Source: Ampullaceana balthica (lineage: Eukaryota > Mollusca > Gastropoda > Lymnaeidae). From it: a stretch of 64,000 bases of DNA. The stretch spans positions 1,541,413-1,605,412 of the forward strand of contig CALYLW010000136.1 in assembly GCA_944989445.1 (NCBI GenBank), in the 5' to 3' direction. Numbering within the stretch: the first letter of the stretch is position 1; each line of letters begins with the position of its first letter. A model generated the notes under the pieces. The model was not told the DNA's origin. It worked only from the letters and a program-made list of their open reading frames with translations, and ran no database searches. This document shows positions 35,878 to 46,500 of the stretch, piece by piece. The translations under genes were made by a program, and so were the position numbers.

Positions 35878-36310
35878 AGAAGGTGGTCGGACACTTTGAC
35901 CCCGGACTGTTCGACCCGACCGATTCGACCCCAGGATGTTTCGATGTTGACTGGTTGTCAGTGTGTATCCTTTTTTTTTACAATCATCGTAAATTTAACG
36001 CTAAAAATAACCATTTCACATTGACTTTAATTTTTAATACATAATAATATTAAACTATATTATTTTTAAACCTAGAAAAATTTTTAAAATAATAAATTTA
36101 AAAAATAAATTAAAAAGATGCAATTTCACAGTTAGTAAAACGAAAGGGTCGAAACGTCTGGGGTCGAAACGCTACGGGTTAGAAACGCCCTGTGTTTGAA
36201 TCGTCCGTGGTCGAATCAGCAGGGTCGAACCATCCGTGGTCGAATCTTCCGCGGTCGAAGAATTCTGTGATCGAATCGGCAGGGTCGAACCATCCGTAAT
36301 TCAAAAAGAG
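35878..36310. repeat. TTCGACC minisatellite element (right arm)
   Basis: Mirror of 2,421-2,872. A TTCGACC array lies at 35,890-35,950 and the opposite-facing GGTCGAA array at 36,145-36,300. Unit number and spacing differ from the left arm. Confidence 0.7.
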
Positions 36311-36439
36311 TAATATATCCAAGATCATTTTGTCGACTGTTTTTTTCACTTGGAAGACCACTATAAAATATTTCAGACGGGTTTTCTTGGACTCAACTAT
36401 TTAGACAATTTTTATCGTCTTCTTGACACACCGAGTTTG

Positions 36440-37380
36440 CTTTGGGCGGACATCTACAGAATGAATTGCGTTATCATTGAGGAGACAATATCTGAGTAAA
36501 TAACTAATGGATGTTCCCATAAAATGAAATACTTTGGTCTCCTACTGTACGTTGTTGATGACGTAATGATATGACATGTCAGCTGCCAACAAAAACTATT
36601 GTTAGTGGAATTTTGATGAAAGATATTACCTACATTCGAATATATTCTAACACCTTGTGCTACGTGCACATGGTAGATAATTCAAAACTATGGCTGCTCC
36701 ACATGGAAATACTGTATCAGTTTCTGTAATAAACACCGTAGGTTCTAAAAATAGATTGTTGAAGCCTCATATTAAAAAATATACATACATTGTTACAAAT
36801 CATTTTTTAATACAAAAAAACTCCAATAACTTAAAAGGTTAGTGTAAAATAGCATAAGGGGTTTTTCTTTTCTGTTTTTATACTGCGTCATTTTAAAAAA
36901 AAATCCCCTTAACCACTGTACTGAAATACTAAAAATATCTTCTACGCTACGTTATTGCATTACGCCCTCTTAGTTATCGCGGTTTTTCAAGAAATACATA
37001 AAAAGCACGAAACTAAACACACAAGTACCTTTCTTTTTCAAAGAAACCAAGGACGACAATCACAACTTCTTATCTTTCTAGGTGTTTTCTTGAACCTGTA
37101 TTCTCAAACTTTTCCTATGTAAAGTGCTGAAAAATTTTGGACAAATTCGTAGATAAGTCTAAAACGCTATTCTTTATTAGTTTACGTATACATTATACAT
37201 GGCTGTAATTAAATTATGTCTATAATTGGTCGACGTAAACTCTGACGTAAAAAAAAATTATTTTGGCAATTTGGCACACCAACGGCAACTCAATGGAAGA
37301 AAAGTGGGTGAGAAAGAACTAGCTTCAAACAAACTATTATAACGCCAATGAACTCAAAGGTTCTTAGCAAACATAGCCCC
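36440..37380 (+). repeat. Upstream block of the Ig-like gene family (right arm)
   Basis: Shared with 61,620-62,540 in the same orientation and with 1,350-2,280 inverted. Landmarks are ACAATATCTGAGTAAATAAC, TACTTTGGTCT and TTATTGCATTACGCCC or its variants. In the third gene copy this block precedes the first exon by about 1 kb. Here Helitron remnants (37,500-39,002) separate it from the gene. Confidence 0.6.
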
Positions 37381-38210
37381 ATATTTTTTTTAAAACATGT
37401 TATCAGTACAAATACATTACAGCAAATGGTATTGAAAGTTGTATTTTACAACGTTTTTATTTACTTGCTTTCGTGTCTGTCTGTCCGCAATTTTTCAAAT
37501 TTGGCAACATAAAATTAAACCACTTCTGATGGTCAGAGAGAGCTCAAAATTTGCCCTCAGATAGATCTTGGATGACAATACATTGTATCAAAATTTCAGA
37601 TCGATCAAATGTACTGTAATCAAATTATTGCATTTTTTGGTTTATCTCCATATAAGCATCTGTATCCGTCTGCTATTCTTTTTTTAACGTGCAAACTCAT
37701 TTAATCCCATGACGTCATCTCCGTTGTATTAAAACGTTGGGCGGACGTTTATGAGATGTTTGGTAAAATAAATAGAGGTTAAAAAAAAAGATTTTTAAAG
37801 GGGAGTTAAATCAGTGAAGAAAATTGAATAAGAAAGCAGTCTTTATATGAATATGTGTAGTATTTTCAATTGATAAGCCTTGGTGTTTGTCCATAAGTTT
37901 GTGTTTGTTTGTGTTGGGTCTAAAATGCTTCACCTCCACACAGTTAGACCTGGCAATCCATAACATATGGAAACCAAGTAGGCAATTTTCTGTTTAATTA
38001 ATTTTCTTATCTACATATATAGTTCTCTTCGTGGTCGGACCCTGCGAGACACCAAGCTGCACGTATGTGAACCGAGCATGGCAAATGTTGGCAAGCGTGA
38101 TGGGATGAAAAGAAAAAAAAAGGGGGGGGGGTTGGGGTGGGAGTGGATTGCAAAAAAGCTCTTGCGTTCACTTGCCCGTTCATTTGCTTTGTTCCTTCAC
38201 AAAAAAACGT

Positions 38211-38282
38211 GAGATTCGTAGTGTACTGGTTATCACGTCCGCCTCATACGGGGAGGTCCTGGGTTCCAGCCCCAGGGAAAAC
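38211..38282 (+). pseudogene. tRNA-Val-like pseudogene or SINE head (right arm)
   Basis: This is the mirror copy of 736-807, with the same A box, anticodon-loop sequence and T stem and one change in the T loop. The acceptor stem is equally degenerate, so the decay predates the inverted duplication. Confidence 0.55.
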
Positions 38283-38348
38283 ATTGGTTTTTTTTAATTT
38301 TTAAAAATGGCTGTTTGTGTCCGTTCTTTTACCCCTTTATTGCCAACA

Positions 38349-38515
38349 CTAGCTGATCCACAGCGTAGCATACGCTGCTAATGATTTTGTGACGGGGGAA
38401 GACTTACTGAAAGACACAGTTATCAAAATGGGGTAGGTTTGGGCAAACGACTGTGAGTGAATGAAAAGAAGGAACTCTGGAGAGACCCGCGGCGTAGCAT
38501 ACGCCGCAGCATCAT
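38349..38515 (-). mobile_element. Second Helitron-type 3' end, right-arm copy
   Basis: This is the inverted counterpart of 500-669. CTAG is at 38,349-38,352 and the hairpin at 38,361-38,377. A further hairpin with GCGGCGTA arms lies near 38,490. The stems are preserved in both arms. Confidence 0.58.
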
Positions 38516-38894
38516 AGACATTGCAAAGAACATTTCTGGGGGGGGGTGAGAGTACAGACAAAAAAAGCAGCACTAAGTAAATAAAAAATAGCGAGTAAAC
38601 GTAAAGATATGCACACTGAGGTTGTTGTTACCCGCCTCCCATTTATTACTACCATTCCTTAAACATAAACTTCCTTTGGCCGAACCTAGCGAGGGTTAGT
38701 CACATTTAGGGTTGTTAATTCGTGTTTTTATTATTTTTTTATTTTATTTTATTTTATTTTTTTATATTTATTTTTTTGGAAAACCGATTATCGATTATGT
38801 AACTCCGATTTTAAACCGATTATCGTTTTACAGCTGACTTCATAGAAGTTAAGGGTGTACCGGATTTTGACTGCAAATGGCAAACCGACGTTCA

Positions 38895-39002
38895 CTCGCG
38901 TTTTGATTTCTTCGTGCTGTAGTTTGTGTTCGTTCTTTCTCAACTTTCTTTGCACTCTCCATGAGCAAGTCTGCGGCGTATGGTACGCCGCGGGGCGTCT
39001 AG
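38895..39002 (+). mobile_element. Helitron 3' terminus (right outer end)
   Basis: This is the mirror copy of the left end. The hairpin is at 38,973-38,991, the linker is GGGGCGT and CTAG is at 38,999-39,002, followed by T. Beyond it, 39,003-39,023 is host-like DNA that is also present inverted at 1-21. About 100 bp before the hairpin resembles the region before the terminus at 55,736. That supports a shared Helitron family rather than a chance hairpin. Confidence 0.75.
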
Positions 39003-39059
39003 TTAAATAAAATATTCTTACTTTTCTTCAATACGTAGAAATCTACCAACTGTTAATAG

Positions 39060-39782
39060 CTTTTAGCATTGTAATTAAATTCAAGAACGATCAGTTGTGA
39101 AACTATTTTTTAAAAGTTTTAAGTAAACTAGAAATGGCGGCAACATAATTAAGTGTTGCAATTAATTTGATGAACAAATTTTTAAAAACGAACAAACAAA
39201 GAAAGAAACAAACAAACAAAAAATTCGAGATACAACACAAAGATAATCTGATAAACCGTTAAGTAGACATAGGGATAAATACTTTTTTTAAAAATCCGCA
39301 TGCAATAACAAATACATTCAGTTCTCGATCTTCCCGTTTGGAATTCCCCACGTTTTTAGTCATATTAAATCGAAGTACTTGAACTTATAAGTTTTAAATT
39401 ATTTTCTTCTTTTTAGTCCACTTTTAGCATTGTAATTAAATTCAAGAACGATCAGTTGTGAAACTATTTTTTAAAAGTTTTAAGTAAACTAGAAATGGCG
39501 GCAACATAATTAAGTGTTGCAATTAATTTGATGAACAAATTTTTAAAAACGAACAAACAAAGAAAGAAACAAACAAACAAAAAATTCGAGATACAACACA
39601 AAGATAATCTGATAAACCGTTAAGTAGACATAGGGATAAATACTTTTTTTAAAAATCCGCATGCAATAACAAATACATTCAGTTCTCGATCTTCCCGTTT
39701 GGAATTCCCCACGTTTTTAGTCATATTAAATCGAAGTACTTGAACTTATAAGTTTTAAATTATTTTCTTCTTTTTAGTCCAC
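39060..39782 (+). repeat. 361-bp tandem duplication, two copies
   Basis: The segment from TTTTAGCATTGTAATTAAA to TTTTTAGTCCAC occurs at about 39,061-39,421 and 39,422-39,782. I see no difference between copies, so it is very recent or an assembly duplication. The unit itself is a copy of intron sequence also seen at 26,160-26,440. Confidence 0.88.
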
Positions 39783-40403
39783 TTATAAAAACTTGGTTTT
39801 TAAAAAATCCTTTTTTTAGTTTTATTTATTCTGTCTAAAAACGAGCTGTCCGATAAGCGATCCGGTTGAAACTAACGCCTTCCAAATTTATAAAATTCCC
39901 GGGCCGTTTAAACGCTTTTGTCGTTTCATCGAGGAAGTCAAAAGATTCTTAAATAAATAGTCTCAGGGCGTGATAACTTTTACAGTTCTCAAGGATTCTT
40001 TTGCCGCGTGCAGGTACCTGTGGAGTGATATGTTTTTTTTATTTCTAGGCTTTTGTTGCCTAATAGATTGTCACTAATAACTTTGATATTTTTCTCAATA
40101 TCATGAGCATTATTAAAAATGCCGTTTAAATGGCGGTTTGAACAAAACTTCATCCTCATAATGTTAGCCTATCTACGTAAAAATTATCCACTTGTAAACT
40201 TTTATTTGTATAGAAAACGTCGTATAGCAGGGGTGCTTGTCTAATTTATTTGAAAAAATGAAAAATGTTTTCCACGGCTAATATTTTAATAAGGTAGATT
40301 ATAAGAATTGTGGACAAGTTGCTGATATAATGTTGTTTTTTTTTCATATGCAAGGAAAATCAAAATTTTTACATATTTAAACTATTAGACTGTTCACACG
40401 ACG

Positions 40404-40443
40404 TGACGTCAGCATACAGTGTTGGACTTGAAACCGATATAAA
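40404..40443 (+). promoter_or_regulatory. CRE and TATA-like sites of the complete Ig-like gene
   Basis: A perfect consensus CRE, TGACGTCA, is at 40,404-40,411. TATAAA is at 40,438-40,443. The ATG is at 40,587. A candidate 5'UTR intron follows, with donor GTGAGA at 40,478 and acceptor TTTTTCAG at 40,573. The CRE and the splice pattern are kept in the third gene copy, and the TATA box is not. Function is inferred. Confidence 0.5.
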
Positions 40444-40586
40444 TTCCGAAGATACATTCATTGTTAAAGTAACTCAGGTGAGAAAGATTTTTCCCATGAA
40501 TTTGTATATAAATCTTATAGGTAAGCCTTAAGTTAAGCCTGTCACGAATAAGTGATGATGGTTTTTTTTTCAGCAGCCCTTTGAAC

Positions 40587-43500
40587 ATGTCATTTTCTTG
40601 GTTGCTCTTCGCTGTGCTTGTTTCATGTAAGTATAATTGAAACAATGGCAAGGAATGTGTCAATGTTCTCGTTGTTAAAAACAATGTCGTTTAAATAGAA
40701 ACATACTTTGAACTGTGAGCTTTGTAGCGAGAAAAGACTGCGACAGACATACACAGATCGACACACATACATAAAGATTAAGTCCTATTCAAAGAGGCCT
40801 ACCTAATGGTGGCGGGGTTGCTAACCGCGTCGGATGATATCATAAGAAGAGGTGACATCAAATATTTCAATTTCTGTATGTTGAAGTTACTTGGCACTGG
40901 CAGACTCAGAGGAGGTCGTTAGGGTAAGACGTGACAGGGTGACACCATGAGCTACCGCATAGGAGGACACCAACACTAATGACGCCTCTGCTCTGTATAA
41001 TTTATTTTTTTTAAAAATCTGCAACGACAAATTTTCGTTAACTTGAGGGAGTTTAATTTTTTTTAATGAATGCCACATTTTCAGCAGCAAGCAAAGTACT
41101 TTTATGTTAAAACAGCGGAAAGTTTTTTTAGGGAAAAAACTTGTGTTCACCAATTAAGATAAAAGACTAAGACAAATGACAATAGAAGTTTCAATGAGAA
41201 TTTTAAAGCATAAATTTGATTTTGGTTTTAATTTGCTGTTCGTTTTTTTTTGTGTGCGTATGTGTACGTGGTTATTTTTTAATATATTATTTTTTTTAGA
41301 ATTTTACCTTTCAATAAACTATCGTTTAGAGCAGTGGTTCCAAAACTTTTTTGGTCTACCGACCGCCCCCTTTCCAGAAAATATAGTACTCAGCGCCCCC
41401 ACCCACCCCGAATTTAAACAAAAATTATATCAGAAATTAAAAGAAATGATTTATGTATAATGTTGTGTCTGCTTTTTTCGTAAAATATGGTAAATAAAGT
41501 TGTTAATTTGAAACGTTGAAATTTGAATTTAATTTATGAAACTAGTTATTGAAATCAGATTAGAAAGGTAACACAAGAAGACACACACAAATTAAAACAT
41601 TTGAAATCATCTTCATTAGAAGAATGAACCTGGTGTGCTGCTACCAATTTATTAGTCCTATGCTCTATTTTTGCCAGTAGTAATATAAAATCACCGCGAT
41701 TGACCTTGGAAATTCTTTATTTTTTTGGGGGGTTAAAAAATGGGTTACCGCACTGAATCCACTTTCCACTAAATATGATGAAGGAAATGTAATTTAGAAA
41801 TGTTAAATTACAGCACATATTTACGAATTAGCCTTAGGGATATCTTTTTCCAGCAATAATTTTTTGTAGCGCTTTTGAATTTAAATTTAAATTCATCATT
41901 AGTAGTTACTTCCATCAGTTCTTCTTGTAACTGTGGAGATTATTATTAAGCACTTCAAAAATGATCTAAAATCCAATCATATATGTTCATTTTCAAAATA
42001 TCATCAAATCGTTTATTAAAATCTAAATGGAGAGCATCCAAGTGCTCACAATATGAAAGTATGTCTTCATCATTTTTTCTTCTCCTGATAAATTTGGGAA
42101 TGGCTGATTCCCTTTGTCCAAATTATTTCTTTTCTTCAGAGAAAGTTTTGTCACAAATGCAGAAATAACAGATTTTGTTGCTATTAAATTCACCTCACTA
42201 TCCTGAAGCAAAAGATTGCTTTCATTAAATTTTTTAAACAAATTGGTAAAGTAAGCGATGCCACTTTTGAATTGAATTAAATTGGATTGTAAAGCATCTT
42301 TTTGAATTTTTTTCTTTCAAGAACTTCAGCACCTAGTTAAACAGCTTATAAAACCTATCTAAACAAGCTCCCTTTGACAACCAACGAGCTTCTGTATGAA
42401 GCAGCAAATTAAATTAAATTCTTCATCGTTTTCCATACAAAGCTGTTTAAATAATCTGTCATTCAATGATTTGCTTCTGATTGTATTATTAGCTTTAATT
42501 ACATATTAAAATGAATTATGTAGGTGTGCAATTACATTTTTGGCAACTAGATGTCACGGTGGATATTGCAGTGTACTGTAAATGTATTCGGCAACTTATT
42601 TTTTTAAATATGCAAGCACACCTCTATAAGAATACCATTGCTGGAGGACCATCTGTGGCTACTGATAAAATATTACTTATAGGTATTTCTTTTTGTTTTA
42701 AAAACTTATCAAATGCATAAAATATTAATTTTACTTTGGAATGTGTTTGCAAACATTTAGGAAATAATAATTCTTGACAAATTTGTTCTTCCTTGTGAAA
42801 CGCTCGTATGCTAAAAGTAAATTTTAATTTCCTGGCAAAGTTGAAGAATCAAGTTGTATAGATAAGCGACATGTTTTTAAATAGCCACACAATGAATCTT
42901 AAACACCTTGAGCCATTTCATCAATTTTTATTAGCAGTGTATTATTGTTAAAATTATTTTTCTTGATAATATCAGATGATGGGAGCTTGTGTCAATACGT
43001 ATTACTTCACTTATAGCCGGAATAATTTGTTCTTCACCAATAGTGTGAGGATTTCCCGATTTGGCAATCCTTAATGAAATATTCTAAGAAGCAATCAAGT
43101 CATTTCCATCTTGTGTGGTTGCTGTTTAAGAGTTTTGCCAATGTCAGTGTTTGATAAATTTTTTTATTAGTGTTCTAAAATAAGATAAATCCTTATGTTT
43201 TTATCACCGTTAATTTAGTCAAATGTTCTTGTAGTTTGGAAGTGCGCAATAGAACAATTCTAAATGCAAGTATGCGTGAACCAAACCAATGTCCACTGCG
43301 TTTTTTCAAAGAAAAATTAAGCGTTTTGAGTGGAACACATAAATGAATTTTTAATAAATCTTCTCTTCTTTCGTTCATGGTGTCACCACCCCCTTACAGT
43401 TATTCGCCACCCCCCCTGGATCGCTTCAGGGCCCACAAGGTGGCGGTAGTGGCCCTTTGGGAATCACTGTTTTAGAGTAACGAGGAAAGTTATTTTTATA

Positions 43501-46500
43501 AAATTATATGTACATATTATAATTGAGTTTACAACGACCGACAACAAAACTAATTCACAACACAGTTACATGAACATACCAAATCACACACCAATCTCAC
43601 ATACACACCTGTATTTAATTGAAGCTTGTTGTTTTCTTAATTTTACTTTTATAGGCCAAGTTTATCTTTCCGCAGGTATGTGGTAGTTTTTTGTTTATAA
43701 TTTTTTTCAACCACATTTTTTAAGAGCTTTAATTGAACTATTAAAAATCATGACACAATAATGTGTCATTATTTTATACCTCATGAATTTATTTTGTGTG
43801 TGTATCCCATAACTTCTTTTTGAGGTGGTAAGGGGTTCTAATGTTTCCATTAGAGCATTCTCGGGCTTAGTATACCTTGGCGGCGCCCATCCCTCTCCAG
43901 GTCAGCGGAGGGCGTTCTTAGCGTTAGTCATTCATCAACATTTTTATAGTGGCTTTAACGTGGGCTAGATCCCACGCAACTCAGCTTGTGAGGCGAGCGC
44001 TCTATTGACTTCGCTACCCAAACACCCTCATGAAATTTAACTGTTTCCATATACTGTAACCATTTTATATTAATTAATTTTTATTATTGGTATGATATAA
44101 TTACAACATGTTAGCATGTAGCAGAACTAACAATAACAGACCCCATTTCTCGTACAAAAGATTTGTAAAGAGCAGTTCTTTTTTCTGACGGAACTCACCG
44201 GAACGGCTTTCCCGCACCTTTTTTTTAAACATACTTTTTTATTACTGCTTGGAATGTTTGGTCCTTTTGCCTTTTCAGTTTGCGTTCCGATACCTTTTTT
44301 TTTAAATGCGTTGCGGTAACCTTTTTTTTTAAAAAAAAAGTAGGGCTTCGGAAATTAACGATTAATTTCTCGATTAATTGTTACAATTATTTTAATCGAT
44401 ACAAATTCGAATAAAATTAAAGAAAATATTTATACTATTTTAAAAATTTTTTATTAATAAATAATGTATAATAATTAATATATTTTTAAACGTACAAACT
44501 TCTCCCGCGTAATAATATAATTAATTTTATTAATTTATGTGGACCGGCAGACGTCAACTAAAAATTGGCTGAACGCATCAGCGCAGTTAAATTTAAACAT
44601 AGAACTGGAAAGTAGAGCGAGAATTTTGTTTTTAAGCTAACTGCGGATGGCAAAGTCGAAGATGGTGAAAATGTTTACTGTGTTCACTGCCATAAACAAT
44701 CCTCTTTTATGACGTACCACCTTCAGCATAAACATCCTATCAATTATCAACACATTGTCATAAAATTTAGTTCAAAATATTCTTAATTTTCAATGTCTGT
44801 GAGACAGGGGAAATAACTCAATAAAATAAAAAAGTCAATTACCTGTTTTTGTTACTTCCCTTGAAATGTTCGGTGTAATGACGTTATAAATCTCTATTTT
44901 TGTTTTTAATCGAAATTAACGATTAATTAATCATTAAAATTTCAAAAGTTAACGATTAAATTTAAATTAATCGATAACAGCCCTAAAAAGTATTTTAAAA
45001 AAACCTGGTAAAGAGTAAATTAAATAAGTTAAGTATAACATGAAAAGAAATCACATGTAATCCATATAGTATTTTGACCAACTTAACCTAGACATATCGG
45101 TACTAACACGATTAGGCTAAGCTTAATGAGACTTGACAATCTCATAATCCATTGTACGTCTCTAATCACAGCTTTTGTTAAAGTGAAGTGGAATGGAACG
45201 GATGTGCCAGAAGGTTCCTGGCTTCGAGTTCCAGTCAGGACTACAAGTAGCGGGAACCTTGAAATTAAACAGGACTTTGCATGCTACGCACTAAACACAT
45301 TCTACAAAATTGAGTTTGTATGCAACGGAATAGAAGGCATGGAAGGCTCTATAGTTTCTAAGTCTCAGTATGTCTTTTATAACTTTGAAGCGGTATTTAC
45401 ACTTACCACTACAAACTTAGATGGATGGATTAGTTGCGAATGCAGAGCTATTTCATTCTTATTCAGAGAATCATCGTCATTTCACTTGAGCTCAAAAGGT
45501 AAACATTACATTTTTTAAAAACACTTTGTTGTTGATTTTTTTTACCGATGAAATACGCATGACATTAATTAATTAGAACAATCTTTTACCCACAGCCCCT
45601 CATACAAAAAAATAATGTTGATTGATCAAAAGTTTAAAAAAATGTTTGTAATTATCTCTTTTAAAGTATTTTTTTTTAAAGTCTCTTTGGGGTAAAAAGA
45701 TTTTCATATATTTTAATCAAATAATATTCATTATAAGTAATATGTAACATTTGTAATAATTCGTAAATATCCATTTTTTTATGGAGCAAAAGACTTATCG
45801 AAATCAGGGATTCACAATTTGTTTTTGAGTTGTAATTCAATTTTATCAATTTAAATAAAATTATTGAATTACTTCTGTATTGGAAATTTCAAATTTCTGT
45901 CAGACTGTTAAGAATAGTTTTAGGGCTTTGGAGGATATGATTTCCCTAGACTTAGAAACTTTGATACGCCACTACAGTATCTACAATCCCCAATACCTTA
46001 TTTACTTTAAGTGATTTTAGTTTAATAATATGTGTTATATCCAGTGCTTTTTTTGTGACGGAACGCACCGGTACGGCGTACCGGCACCTTTTTCAATGTG
46101 GGAAAGAATTATTACTTTTCTTGTATTTTAACGTTTATTATTATTGGTTAATTATAAAATAAAATAGTTTTAGACATTTGGTATCTTTGCAGTTGTGATT
46201 TAGCTTGCATCAAGGTGTGAACTGGTAGTTAAAAGTTAGGCAATCCATCACTGAGTACCGGCAACTATTTTGCTACCATAAAAGCACTGGAAGTTCTATC
46301 TACAATTAAGTATATCAAAGGAAAAGAAATAAATAAAATGCAATCTATTTCCTTAATAGAAAACTCTAAATAAAATAATAAAGAGGAAAATCCTTAGTAG
46401 TAACAATATTTGAGAAATTATCATTGAATCTCGATGTCAATGAAGAAATTAAAAAAAAATCCTTCATTTTTGGAGGCTTCGATAAAAGATTTCTTTTTTT

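Larger units (their letters stand above)
18388..39023 (-). repeat. Right arm of the giant inverted repeat
   Basis: This is the reverse-complement partner of 1-17,751. Collinearity is broken by a block present only here (24,328-30,910, replacing 9,930-11,370 of the other arm), by a LINE insertion at 34,424-35,348 followed by about 350 bp of other repeat DNA, and by the absence of the 3.7 kb Ginger-like element found on the left. The last shared bases are 39,003-39,023. They lie outside the Helitron terminus and continue into sequence shared with the Ig-like gene family. Confidence 0.93.

Noticed and set aside
1..39023. Palindrome as a pure sequencing or assembly artefact
   Set aside because: The arms carry different insertions with proper target duplications and scattered substitutions, which a foldback artefact would not produce. 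Long-read confirmation is still the decisive test.
40887..41153. An 88-codon minus-strand frame upstream of the third hAT
   Set aside because: It lies in intron 1 of the Ig-like gene, antisense, with no recognisable domain and no second copy to support it.
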